Part shown: in pieces, positions 22,191-32,767 of the stretch
Position numbering within the stretch: position 1 is the first letter of the stretch
Layout of the letters: each line of letters begins with the position of its first letter
Source: Atopsyche davidsoni
Lineage: Eukaryota > Arthropoda > Insecta > Trichoptera > Hydrobiosidae
Reading direction: 5' to 3'
DNA: 64,000 nt
Assembly (NCBI GenBank): GCA_022113835.1
Contig: JAILWY010000011.1
Coordinates: 1,984,001-2,048,000, forward strand
Notes under the pieces: model-generated
What the model saw: only the letters and a program-made list of their open reading frames with translations
The model's database searches: none
Told to the model about the DNA's origin: nothing
Program-made: the position numbers and the translations under genes

Positions 22191-22790
22191 CAACGTGTGC
22201 AGGCCGCTTAAATAAATACCCCAAACGAAAGAAAAGAACAAGTTTTTACTTTAATAGCAAAAAATATTTTGAATAAAATTTTCAACGTGCTTAAATAAGC
22301 TTCAAAAATAATAGTACGCTTTTGGATAGTTACAGTTTGGTTGTCGTTTGCGTCGCAGAGAAGTTAGGCTGCTTAAAAATACGCTAAATAAAAAGACGCT
22401 TTGCCTAATTACCGATTTGTAAAGTTGCGTAAATGGAGAACGCTCCTATTTGACAATTTAAGCCAATTACGAGCTATTGGTTTGATATTGCAACGTGTGT
22501 AGGGTGCTGAAAAAAATATATTGGTAAGTTGACAATATTGGTCAATAAAAAACTGTCGGTTTGTGTTGAAAAGTGTATAAACGTAATACTTTAATATTCG
22601 AAATATACAAGACGGTATTGGATTTCAGCGCGTGAAGGTCGCTTAAAAAAATCACGTTGATTTTTGGATTGTGTTTCAACGTGTTTGAGCTGCTTAACAG
22701 ATACTCTAAATTGAATGGTGTTATCGACTAATTAGGTTGGGATTTCGGTTGTGCGTGTAGGCAGCACTTTTCAAGACGCGCCCATCAATC
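22190..22790. repeat. Decayed tandem series of MITE half-ends
   Basis: The motif TTGCAACGTGTGCAGGCCGC and variants recur at about 22193, 22345, 22487, 22623, 22673 and 22743, all in one orientation and each followed by a CTTAAA/CTGAAA block. The motif is the right end of the MITE whose array lies at 45948-47560. Confidence 0.65.
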
Positions 22791-23065
22791 ATAGGCACAG
22801 ACGGTGTTGGACGAATTTATCTTCAGACTGATGGGCAAACAAAGCATCCTCGAACTGCACACAAGGGGGCGTCAACACGTTCGCGCAGCTAATCCCGCGG
22901 TATTCACAGAGCCGGACTAGCGGGCCGGGCAGTTTCGTTTTTAAGCCGGGGCCAACGCTTTCCGCGGGCCTCTGTGAATGGAGCGAGGCCGGATTAGAAA
23001 AAATATTTACCGAAATTCTCTCATGCGAGCTAATCATCGAGATTTTAATGGAGATAAAAAAAAGT
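22790..23065. promoter_or_regulatory. Candidate enhancer-like island, left part
   Basis: A balanced, apparently single-copy block contains a GGGCAAACAAAG forkhead/Sox-type site, GCTAATCC and AGCTAATCATCGAGATTTTAATGG. The element at 23069-23704 interrupts it, and similar composition resumes at 23710-23945. Confidence 0.32.
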
Positions 23066-23068
23066 ATA

Positions 23069-23704
23069 CAGGGTGAATCTGCGCTAGTTTAAAATAAATA
23101 AAACGCGGTTTTTTTTAAGTATTTACACAGTTTGTTTGTTAAAAAATCACTTATCGAATATATAATTTTTTTATAAAATCTTAATGTCATGATTAATTCA
23201 AATATAAAATTAACATTTATATATGTGAAATAATATTTACTTGTTAATATAAACTAATATTTTTGAATAAAATACTTAACCCAACCTTTCACGTTGGCAT
23301 TATCAAACAGAGTCAAATCACTCAAGTATTTTATTCAAAAATATTAAAATTGAATTCCACCAAGTACTCTCTGTCAAAAATATTGAATTTCTCAATAGTA
23401 AACTATGTGGAAAATAAGGCGAAACAGCGGTTTTGTAGTAATTACAAGTAATTGTGGATGCATCAGGCTTATTTTGTCTTCATATCAGTAAAATTATCAA
23501 AAATTACTTCGCAAGTAGTAAGAAGTGATTTCGGAAAAAATTTCGGTTAAAATACGTAAACTGCCTACACACGCTGCAACACAACTAACTAAGGAATTTT
23601 CAAACATTTTAAAATACCAAAGAGATAAGTTGGCGAAACCAGTCACACAAAAATAATTTTTATCCAAAAAAAGTACGTTTGTAATTAGGTACAGAATCAC
23701 CCTG
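23069..23704. mobile_element. 636-bp DNA element with CAGGGTGA ends
   Basis: The left end CAGGGTGAATCTG (23069-23081) and the right end CAGAATCACCCTG (23692-23704) are inverted repeats with one mismatch, flanked by TATA on both sides, consistent with a TA or TATA target duplication. There is no coding sequence. A truncated fold-back MITE (23255-23400) and a MITE end (about 23565) are nested inside. CACCCTGTAT pieces recur at 60990 and 61055. Confidence 0.6.
23255..23400. mobile_element. Fold-back MITE, copy 3 (truncated)
   Basis: Contains AATATTTTTGAATAAAATACTT, CCAACCTTTCACGTTGGCAT, TCACTCAAGTATTTTATTC and GAATTCCACCAAGTACTCTC, the parts of copies 1 and 2, but most of each arm's interior is gone. 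A stray GTTGGCGAAACCAGTCAC lies at 23630. Confidence 0.8.
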
Positions 23705-23709
23705 TATAA

Positions 23710-23945
23710 GGAAGAATTAATATATATTGTTGAATGTGTTAATGTCGGCGTAATAATGGTGGAGCTGATAACCATCGCCTCGGCATGGTGATCGAGGTGG
23801 TGAATTATTTTTACCTGCAACACCGTGTTTTGTTTCCAGATTCTACTTCTCGGCGGAGAACATTGAATTCTCCTGTCGCTCTTGTGATAAATAAAAGATA
23901 TTCTGTTTAATCACAGGGTGGGGTCGAACGACACGGCGCCCGACG
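23710..23945. promoter_or_regulatory. Candidate enhancer-like island, right part
   Basis: This is the continuation of the balanced block left of the inserted element, with GGTGATCGAGGTGG, GTGATAAATAAAAG and GTTTAATCACAGGG. Confidence 0.28.
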
Positions 23946-24189
23946 CATATTTACACAAACGAATTAAACTTAATGAGAGTTTTATTTTAATAACAGGCGA
24001 GTGCACATCTCATTATACAGATAAATTATCTTTACATTATGTCCATGCAAGTTAACATTTTTAATAGTCTACTTAATAATGAGTTACAAAAGAAAATCTT
24101 AGAAATAGCACTCTCTAATTCTTTGTGTCTAGCGGTTTTTTTTTTTAATTTTTAGAAGGTTGCATTTCGCAGGCTTTTTAAGGCTGCAA
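23946..24189. other. Non-coding
   Basis: AT-rich, with no gene. It leads into the satellite. Confidence 0.4.
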
Positions 24190-25665
24190 TTAGTGAAATC
24201 AAGTTAATAAGTAAGGTGCTTTATTTATAAATATATCTGATGGCTTTAAATACCATGTATTCTAAAATTAGTCTATAAAAAATATAAATACACAAATAGG
24301 AAATGCTGTATTACAATATTTGCACGTTTTAATTTTTATTAGTAATATCAAAAGTTGTTTATACAACGTGGCTTAAAATCAGTCTATTATCGAGTTTGTA
24401 TATAAATTATCAAGAATATTGAATATTACATATTTTTATTAGAGCAATGCTGTAATACAGTAAATGCATTTATTTGTATGGTTATTTAATGGTGCCTATC
24501 TAGGGGTATGAAAATTGGACAATGCTATATTACAATACTTGCATTTTTAAAAATATTTATTGCTAGTAACTGAAAGATTTTGAATCCATGTTGCTTTAAA
24601 TTTATTTACTATCGAGTTTATATATGGAATAACAAGAATATTTGATATTGTTTAAGGTTAAATCTGCAATACGGTATATGCATTCATTTAAATGTATATG
24701 AAATTGGACAATGTTATATTACAGTACTTGCATTTTTAAAAATATTTATAGGTAGTAAACGAAAATTTTTGAAGCCATGTTGCTTTAAATTTGTTTATTA
24801 TCAAGTTAATATATAGAATAACAAGAATATCAAATATTTTTTAAGGGTAAATCTGCAATACAGTATATGCATTTATTTAAATGTGTATGAAATTGGACAA
24901 TGTTATATTACAGTACATGCATTTTTTAAAAATATTTATAGGTAGTAAACGAAAGTTTTTGAAGCCATGTGACCTAAAATTAGTCTATATTAACAAATAT
25001 ATTGAATATTAGATATTCTTTTAAGGGCAGTGCTGTAATACAGTAAATGCATATATTTAAATGTGTACGTGTTATTGAATGGTTTTGAATGCAACGTGCC
25101 TATATATGGGTTTGAAAATTGGACAATGTTATATTACAGTACTTGCATTTATAAAAATATTTATAGGTAGTAAACGAAAGTTTTTGAAGCCATGTGACCT
25201 AAAATTAGTCTAAATTAACAAAAATATTGAGTATTAGATATTCTTTTAAGGGCAGTGCTGTAATACAGTATATGCATTTATTTTAATGTGCGTGTGTTAT
25301 TTAATGGTTTTAAATGCAACGTGCCTATATATGGGTTTGAAAATTGGACAATGTTATAATACAGTACTTGCATTTATAAAAATATTTATAGGTAGTAAAC
25401 GAAAGTTTTTGAAGCCATGTGACCTAAAATTAGTCTAAATTAACAAAAATATTGAATATTAGATATTCTTTTAAGGGCAGTGCTGTAATACAGTATATGC
25501 ATTTATTTAAATGTGTACGTGTTATTGAATGGTTTTGAATGCAACGCGCCTATATATGGGTTTGAAAATTGGACAATGTTGTATTACAGTACTTGCATTT
25601 TTAAAAATATTTATTGCTAGTAACTGAAAGTTTTTAACGCCATGTGGCTTTAAATTAGTCCAAAG
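24190..25665. repeat. Satellite array, seven units of about 185-228 bp
   Basis: The landmark ATTACAGTACTTGCATTT recurs near 24310, 24526, 24711, 24904, 25127, 25355 and 25578, giving spacings of about 216, 185, 193, 223, 228 and 223. The longer units carry an extra block (GAATGCAACGTGCCTATATATG). Each unit contains a second, related phrase TGCTGTAATACAGTATATGC, so the unit itself looks like an ancient duplication. The last three copies are the most alike. Confidence 0.93.
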
Positions 25666-25900
25666 CGAGGCTTTCTAGATCCCCGCAGGCTCGGGGGGTA
25701 GGTTTGTTATTTTTTCCCAGATCAGACAGGTGTAGGTCAGGTCGCTTCCGTCGTCAGGGGTCTCCCCTGTATTTAACGCTGGTCTCTCGACCCGCCAGTT
25801 TGTTTCCTCCTGCAAGCGGGTATTCGGGACATAATTAAGTAAACATGATATTAACTTTGGGTGTTCTCGGGCGCCGCCCCCTCGGCATGTGTTGTTTATT
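25666..25900. other. GC-balanced block after the satellite
   Basis: Abrupt change to balanced composition, with GACAGGTGTAGGTCAGGTC (a T-box-like AGGTGT half site) and CpG-rich ends. No coding frame is seen. Confidence 0.3.
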
Positions 25901-26156
25901 TTTTTATTATTTTTTGGATAACATGTTAGTTTTTTTTGTTATTATTCCTGAAAATGCTATTAGTGTAAAGATAGCATCGATAATTATACCTTTCTTACGA
26001 TAAATCAATATGATATTTACCTAAAAACATGTTTATGGATTATTATGGAGGATTTGCATGCTTTTATATATATTTACTAATTCACAATACACCAATAGTG
26101 GTAGAAAATAAGACCCGTGTATCACTTCTTTTAGATATTAATTTTAATGGTGATTG
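25901..26156. other. AT-rich non-coding stretch
   Basis: No gene or repeat copy is seen. Confidence 0.4.
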
Positions 26157-27086
26157 CAGTGGCGTGCCTTAGATTTAACGGCAGTGCGAGCCTGCTTGCA
26201 ATTACGCAAAAATATTTAATATTTTTTGAATTTATGTTTATTGAAAACTCGTTATCGATATAACAAATACTTGCAAATTACAAATTTTTTTAGTATAGCT
26301 TTGGTCTATATTATTAGACACAAAATATAACCACTTATACAAAAAAAAATAATTCTTGTTTTTAATGAATTATTTATTTTCTATATATATATAAATAATA
26401 CAATATTTTTTCATAAATATATTGATACTTATTATTTAGAATCGCATGTACACACATTTCATAATTTGGTCATAACGTTAATATGTAATATCAATTGTAT
26501 TTTACTTTAGTCCAGAAAACATATAATTTCTGTTTATATTATGGTATAAATATAACAATTGACGTATGTCACGATTCGTAAGAAGCAGGCCCTCGAATTA
26601 CCCAAATCACTCCCCAAAACAAACGCAGTTTAATATTCAATCGGGTCACGAAAATATACTGAACAAAAATATAATTTTACATTTCACCAGTGAAGCAAAT
26701 ACTCGAGTTAATTTAAAATAAAATATTTTAAAGCGTTTAAAATACTTATCAAAATTATGCTTTTTTTAACACACCAATGATACGAATTTGAAACGATGAA
26801 AAAAAATAGACGAAAAAGCTTTTTATGTTTAATATTACGTAAGTATATACCTTTATTTGGAAAATGAATAATTTCTGAAACTAAGGGGCATGACGCGGTT
26901 TTTTTGGGATGGAGTTTTTAATTCTTAATATCAAAATTAGATCCGATAAAAAGGCGTTAATAAATAATTACAGCTTAGAGATTTTTTGTCTTAAAATTTA
27001 AATATAAAACCTGGCAAAAAATAACTATTTTGATAGCTTCAGTACAGGATTCAATGCCTTTTGCTTGCGTGGATCGCACGCCACTG
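26157..27086. mobile_element. Possible 930-bp element with CAGTGGCGTGC ends
   Basis: CAGTGGCGTGCC starts at 26157 and its complement GCACGCCACTG ends at 27086, as in hAT-type terminal repeats. The 8 bases on either side do not match, so the pair could be two independent ends. No coding sequence. Confidence 0.3.
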
Positions 27087-27879
27087 ATGTTTATATTTGA
27101 AGTAAAGTTTAACAGCGACTTAAACTGCCATGTCTGTGTGATTAGTAAGACCTGTGGTTTATCACTTGCAACTAAACAAACTGGACAGAACGCCATGCTC
27201 TCCTACGTATTCATTATTCCTACCCAACTAATACTTAAACCCGGCGTAGACTGTATTTACCTAATGCTAAGTTGCGCCTCACCTGTGCCAGGGAAAAGCA
27301 GTGGCGTACAATGCCCAAACGAACAATGTATTGCTTTTTTTATTACCAAAAACACAAATTCCTAGTATTTTTTGCTAATTAGAAATAATATTTTCATTTA
27401 AAAAAAAATTGTTTTGTTTCAGCTTTAAAAACTTGTCTTTCTAAAACGACTGCTATTTATTCCGTTGAAAAAATGCTTTATTGAAATAGCAGGCTATGAA
27501 AATATGAACCTAATTTTGTGTTTTAATTTGTTTCAATAACCTGTTTAAAAAAATATGCATTTAGCAGTCAGACAAGTAGTTTATGTTATGGATAATAATG
27601 CTACGTTAAATGCTTTCTTTATATATAATTGAAGTATCGATCTGCTTTACGAAGTACATTTATTTAAAATATACAAAAAATAATAATTTGTTATGCATAA
27701 AACATTGCTAATATTTTATAAAAATTAATAAAAAGTATTTTCGAACATATGATGTATAACGCCGAAAAAAAAATTTGTATACATGATTTATATATTTTTT
27801 TAAAATTGTAGTGATTGAGTATTTTTGTTTTTGTACTGTGTTTATGCGTTGTATGTTTTTTGAGATATTTTAATGGGCA
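27087..27879. other. Non-coding; hAT-like end at 27299
   Basis: AT-rich, with CAGTGGCGTACAATG at 27299. No gene. Confidence 0.4.
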
Positions 27880-28110
27880 TGCTGTGTATGTTTTATTGGC
27901 GCATTAGCCGCCACTGCGTGGTGGTCCGTTTGCTGTCAGCTCTGATGCTCCATATTTTATGGGATCCTCTCCATCAATAATGCACAGAGGCGTGGTGAGG
28001 GAAGAAGGGCGGCGTCTGCCGATAATTCCGAGCCAATACTTCATAACACCGACGGGCCACTGCAGGATACGGGTCTCGCGTATCGCCGAGGAACATTGTT
28101 AATACATTGA
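27880..28110. promoter_or_regulatory. Candidate cis-regulatory island
   Basis: Balanced single-copy block with CATATTTTATGGGATCC, CCATCAATAATGCAC (homeodomain/PBX-like TGAT...) and a CpG-richer tail. Inference from composition and motifs. Confidence 0.3.
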
Positions 28111-28464
28111 AAAATCACAAACTTCTTTTGAGCTTAAAAATAACTGTTTTTGAAGTAATCACAAGATAGTTTCAACGTTGAAACTTCGTTTGCAGTTAGG
28201 TCAATCATTTCTGAATTTGCTTATAATCAAACCGTTAGATTGCAACTTCGTTTGCCTCAAAATATAATTCAACATACTTTAAAATGACTGTACAGTTATT
28301 TTAAACATTTTAAGCAATATGACGAAAACAACCTAAAAAAATACTTTGTGTACATTTATACTATAATTTTTATTTAAAAAAATAACCAAAAAAAGCCTTT
28401 ACTGCAGTCAATTGTACTGTCAATTGTAATTCAATGATTTTGTAGTTTCTTGTATGTTAAGGTA

Positions 28465-28510
28465 AATGAGATTTCGGTCCTGGTACTGAAGCCATCTTCA
28501 AGGATTTTGA
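28465..28510 (-). repeat. CTGAAG-hairpin-GAAA motif, copy 2
   Basis: The minus strand reads CTTGAAGATGGC, a loop with AGTACC, then GGACCGAAATCTC. It is related to 18700-18760, with a weaker stem. Confidence 0.5.
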
Positions 28511-28679
28511 ATCGAGTATTTAACTTTTAAGAGTCACTTCAACGATCAAGCATAAAAACTATTCATTGCACTTTTAAAAGCTCTATCTGATAGTTATAAT
28601 GGTTTTTTTTTATGTCGAACCTGTACAAAAGACTACACCATAAGGTTTATAGAATTTCATGCATTTTTCAGGAAATAAT

Positions 28680-28930
28680 TGAGAGCTCGAACGGTGGACG
28701 TGGGAATACCATGATGCGGTCAGACAAGGCTCAGCCCATCAAAGCCTCGCTCCACGCCGTGATTTTAATGGTGAATTGAAAATCAAAAGCTGGCATATCA
28801 ACCATAGAACTCTCGGACAAATTACACGGGGTTGATGATTGATTTACAAGACTGAAACAACGCTCCGCCATGGAAACTAGTACAATTTACGGGGAGAATT
28901 GATTACAGGTTCAGTGTAAATGGAATAGAT
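28680..28930. promoter_or_regulatory. Candidate enhancer-like island
   Basis: Balanced block with repeated homeodomain-type cores (GTGATTTTAATGG, GATGATTGATTTAC, GAATTGATTACAGG) and no match to repeats in the window. Possible intronic enhancer. No direct evidence. Confidence 0.3.
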
Positions 28931-30999
28931 TTTATACTTAACACGCAAATATCAAGCTTTCTCGATTCCTGAAAAGTATAAATCAAAGCTTGGCATCGAA
29001 AGCTCTGACTTAAAACTACCGTTTGTGTTTATTTTTCAATAATAATTTCAACGTAACTTGTAAAAAAAAATTAAGTAAAAAACACCAGAATACTCAAATA
29101 TATAATCACGTATTTTTTTAAAAGTTAATATCTACTACATAAAGTAGAAAGTACAAATATTTTAGTGTTAAATGTTGCATATGGGTATATTTAAAATTAA
29201 CATTTGTATGCAGCCATTTATTTGAATTCTGATAGATCTTTCACTAGACTTACTTTCATAATTGAGATCCTGTTTTTTTTATTCTTAATATCAAGCCGTT
29301 TTTTTAATATTGCATTCTAATAACAACAAAAAACACTGTAATTGAAGAATTGCACATTATGATACAATAAATAATTTTGTCATATATTTGAAGGCTCAGA
29401 ATTTTAACTATAAATATATTGAATTCTATTTGACAAGATATAATATTCTAAGATCTTAGTTGTCTTTTTTTTATGAAATTAATTTTATTTAATTAATACT
29501 CGGAGTGGTACGCTTAAACGTGAAAAGCCTAATGATTTTTATTCCTTGAATATGGGTCCAGTAACAGTTGTGAAGCGTTTGATCACTAAGTAAGAAAATA
29601 ACTCTATATAAACGTGCGATTTAGAGTGCTGGTTATATATATTTTTATAATTAAATAAGTAGTAAAGAATTACAAAAAAATACTTTAAATATTTGTATTA
29701 AGCGTTTCATGTATTTATTTTATTCTCTTCACTATTGAATTTACAGCTTTAGCATTGAGGATATATTTATAATTAATTTTTCATACTTTTATCGTATTAT
29801 GAAACATTATTAATTCACGATTTGTAATACGGATATTTCCTGTCATATTCATTATACTTTTGATGGTTTATTTTAATTATAAGAACATTTCTTACCCCAT
29901 GGAAAAAAAAATACCTTTTCCTGTGGTACCTTTAAATTTAATAAAAACATTATCAACGATCTAGTTAGCTATTTATTAATGATAATAAAAACACACTCGA
30001 GAAGATACAAACTATGCCAGCAAGTTAGTCGATTAAAAAGGGTTGAAGTATACATAATTAGGTTCTTTTTTAAAAGAAACTAAACTACCTGACCAATTAC
30101 AATGTAATAAGATAAAGAATATTAATTATTTATGTAGGATATGTTGTATTTTAATTTAGAATTAAATTAACTGTATTAAAATAATCTTAAATATGTCTTA
30201 GGTCCTGCATGTGAGGCCTAATTTAACTTAAAAATAATGGTATATCTAGGACAGTTTATGATTTAAAATACTTTTCATGGTAATACCTAAAAGCAATAAA
30301 TATCTCAAATCACTTAATATAAAATTTTACGCGGATATTTGATTAAAAATTTAAAATATATTTAAAAGTTTTTTTAGGCAATTGATTTACACATTAGTAG
30401 AATTTTTTTTTAAGTCCCACAGCAAATTGTAATTTTTCCTATGCGTATATTTTTCTGTTAATGTAAAAGTATGATTATTGAATAACATACTAGGCAATAT
30501 CAGATTTTGTGGGTAGTTATTTATTTATATTGTATATGTTTTTTTAAACAAATATAAAAAAAACATAGCCTAATAACCGAAAAATAAACCATAAAATGAA
30601 AGCTACAGTTTATACGTATAAAATAACATATTATCATATATTTGATATGACTTTATTAATTTAATTTATTTTCACGTTAGTATATTTATAAGAATTTTTT
30701 TACATTAGGTATGAAAGTGAAAACACTAAAGAAATTGCGTGTGTATTTGATCATATTTGCAGATATTTATTTATCTTGCATCTTTTGTTGATTTCGCATA
30801 AAATCTTAAAAATAATTTCGGTCCATTTTCACTGTAGATCAAAAAATACAATTAACTAATAGTTGATTAGAATATTGAGTATTTGTTTATTTGTATACAC
30901 AAGATTTTCATCGTTTAAAGACTATACTTTTGAGTATTCGTTTATCGATAACTTGCTGCTGTATGAGTGATGTTTAAACATGTAGCATAAAATTTATTT
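28931..30999. other. Two kilobases of AT-rich non-coding sequence
   Basis: I see no gene, no clear repeat copy and no strong site. It leads directly into the exon-end duplications. Confidence 0.5.
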
Positions 31000-31724
31000 T
31001 AGCGTAGTTCTAATGACGGAATCGAGTGTCTTTTTGTGTTGTGTTGACCGTAAGCACAATGTTTGAGTGTTTTGCGGGTGCGGTAATGAAATCCGAACGA
31101 ATAGGGACGACGGTGAGATTGACGCAGAACTGAACAGAGTTGGGCATTGCTCGCAGGGGAGGACCTCGACTGACCTGCCGTTTTTGTGGAACATCTCCCA
31201 GAGGTCCTTGCCTCATTTATTTTAACGTAGTTTTAGTGATAGAATCGAGTGTCTTCCGTAACCACAATGTTTGAGTGTTTTGCGGGTGTGGTAATAAAAT
31301 TCTATCGAATAGGGACGACGGTGAGATTGACGCAGAACTAAGTAGAATTGGGTATTGCTCGCTCAACTGACCTGCCGCTCTTGTGGAACTTCTCCTAGAG
31401 GTTCTTGCCTCATTTATTTTAGCGTAGTTTAAATGACGGAGTCGAGTGTTTTCCGTGAGCACAATGTTTGAGTGTTTTGCGGGTGTGGTAATGAAATAGG
31501 GACGATGGTGAAGTTGACGCAGAACTGAGTAAAGTTGGGTATTGCTCGCAGGGGAGGAACTCGACTGATTTGCAGCTCTTGTGGAACTTCTTTCAGAGGT
31601 TCTTGCCTCATTTATTTTAGTGTTGACCGTGAGCACAATGTTTGAGTGTTTAGCGGGTGTGGTAATGAAATAGGGACGATGGTGAAGTCGACGCAGAACT
31701 GAGCAGAGTTGGGCATCGACTCGA
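31000..31724 (-). repeat. Three tandem copies of the T-box exon end plus splice donor
   Basis: On the minus strand, three units of about 197 bp follow the real exon. Each begins GCAAGGACCTCTGGGAGA-like, continues through TTCCACAAGAGCGGCAGG and the donor GTCAGT, then repeats about 150 bases of the intron start (GCAGAACTGAG..., ACCACACCCGC..., AACATTGTGCTCACGG). Donor blocks lie at 31170-31180, 31367-31377 and 31565-31575; the real one is at 31725-31735. All three lack the same 27 bases (nine codons, LGTEMVITK) lying between two CAAG repeats. The copy nearest the exon has lost its GT (now AT); the other two keep it. In the exon frame the copies read K-D-L-W-E-x-F-H-K-x-G-R with substitutions. 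No good splice acceptor precedes them. Confidence 0.9.
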
Positions 31725-31735
31725 CTGACCTGCCG
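31725..31735 (-). other. Splice donor of T-box exon 1
   Basis: Minus-strand CGGCAG|GTCAGT: five of six intron positions fit the consensus. It is the template of the donors duplicated at 31565, 31367 and 31170. Confidence 0.85.
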
Positions 31736-32076
31736 CTCTTGGTGATGACCATCTCCGTGCCGAGCTTGTGGAACTTCTCCCAGAGGTCCTTGCCCTCCAG
31801 CGTGACCTTGGGGTCGTCGTGCACGCCGTCGTCCTCGGGCTGCAGGGCGCGCAGGGGTCGCAGGGGATGGTGGTGCGCCACGGCCAGCACCACGTCCTCG
31901 GCCGTGGCGTAGTGCGGGTGCAGCGGCGGGGGCGGCGGCAGCTTGGGCAGCAGCCCCCCGGGGTACAGCGCGGCCAGCGCGGCCGGGAAGTTGGGCGCCG
32001 TCTGCGAGCCCGTGAGCAGCGAGGACACGCTGAAGTCCGTGGGGCGCGGCAGCTGCAGGAAGGGGTGGTACGCCAT
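31730..32076 (-). CDS. bi: Tbx2/3-family T-box transcription factor, first coding exon
   Basis: The exon encodes 115 residues plus two bases of the next codon. It opens MAYHPFLQLPRPTDFSVSSL, the conserved N-terminus of optomotor-blind/Tbx2/3 proteins. A proline/alanine-rich stretch follows (residues 25-70), then PLRPL...PEDD...DDPKVTLEGKDLWEKFHKLGTEMVITKSG, the start of the T-box DNA-binding domain. It ends in a strong donor, GGCAG|GTCAGT at 31730/31729, splitting an Arg codon at the point where vertebrate TBX2/3 continue R-R-M-F-P. The ATG at 32076 has G at -3 and G at +4. The frame stays open upstream with Met codons at 32121 (MRFDQ..., reminiscent of the MRDP... start of vertebrate TBX2) and 32244, so the true start may be 32121. 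The family represses transcription in the nucleus during wing, eye and optic-lobe patterning. The remaining exons lie beyond the left edge. High GC contrasts with the flanks. Confidence 0.92.
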
Positions 32077-32767
32077 GGCTTCCCCCCGCCCCGGCCCGGC
32101 CTCCGTCTGATCGAAGCGCATCGGGCGCGTCGGCGCCGGGCTGCTGCGGCCGGTCTGCCTCGCGCCGGGCGCTACTGGCGGCCGCGCATCCCGCCCGACA
32201 ACCGACCCGGAGCACCCCCCGCCCTCGGAGGCTCCGGGGAGCACTCTGGGTATCTTGGATCACTCAAAACTTCGCTTCGGCTTCCCCGCTCCGGCGCGAT
32301 CGCGGCCGCGGAGATACGCAGTAGGTATACTTCAGCCGCACCACTCGAGTTTTCGATGCAAATCAATTCGCGGATATATATTTTTTATCACAGTTAATAC
32401 GTTGAGCACTCGGAGAACAAATCGTCACTCGGTTTCAGTTTTGTCTTGAGTCGGTGTGCGGCAGGCTTCGCGGGTGAGGCGGCGGCGCGGCGGCTCGCGA
32501 GAGGTTCACACGCGGCGCGGGGCGACAGGTTCGAATCCCGACGCGGCGCGGCTTCGACTGCTGCGCGGGAGGCGTCGCCGCGACACCTCCCGCGTGAGCC
32601 GCCGCCACCGCCGTCGCCGCCTCGCCATTGGTCCAGCCGCCTGGGGGGCGCGCCGGGGGGCGGGGCCTCCCCCCACTCTCTCCGCTCCCCCCCGCCGCCC
32701 CGCCCCCCCGCCCCGCCTCACTCCGGCTCCTCCGCTAACGCTACTCGCGTCGCCTCGCGCGGCCTGA
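32077..32767 (-). promoter_or_regulatory. GC-rich 5' leader and promoter island of the T-box gene
   Basis: CpG-rich sequence upstream of the start codon. It contains an ATGCAAAT octamer (POU-type) at about 32355, a TATA-like AAAAATATATATCC on the minus strand near 32380, a CCATTGGTCC inverted CCAAT box at about 32625 and a GGGGGCGGGGCC GC box at about 32658. The transcription start cannot be fixed from sequence. Frames on both strands (up to 348 codons overlapping the exon) are by-products of GC-rich composition. Confidence 0.6.

Noticed and set aside
31217..32263. Minus-strand frame of 348 codons across the T-box exon and two repeats
   Set aside because: It runs in a different frame from the conserved T-box peptide. 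Its length comes from GC-rich exon sequence plus tandem units that happen to lack stops; the peptide is low complexity with repeated shadow segments.
31768..32397. Plus-strand frame of 209 codons opposite the T-box exon
   Set aside because: Antisense shadow of a GC-rich exon and promoter; Gly/Arg-rich with no motif.
32340..32400. Exact transcription start from the TATA-like block
   Set aside because: The TATA-like run lies in AT-rich sequence and no initiator motif stands at a convincing distance; left as a weak hint only.
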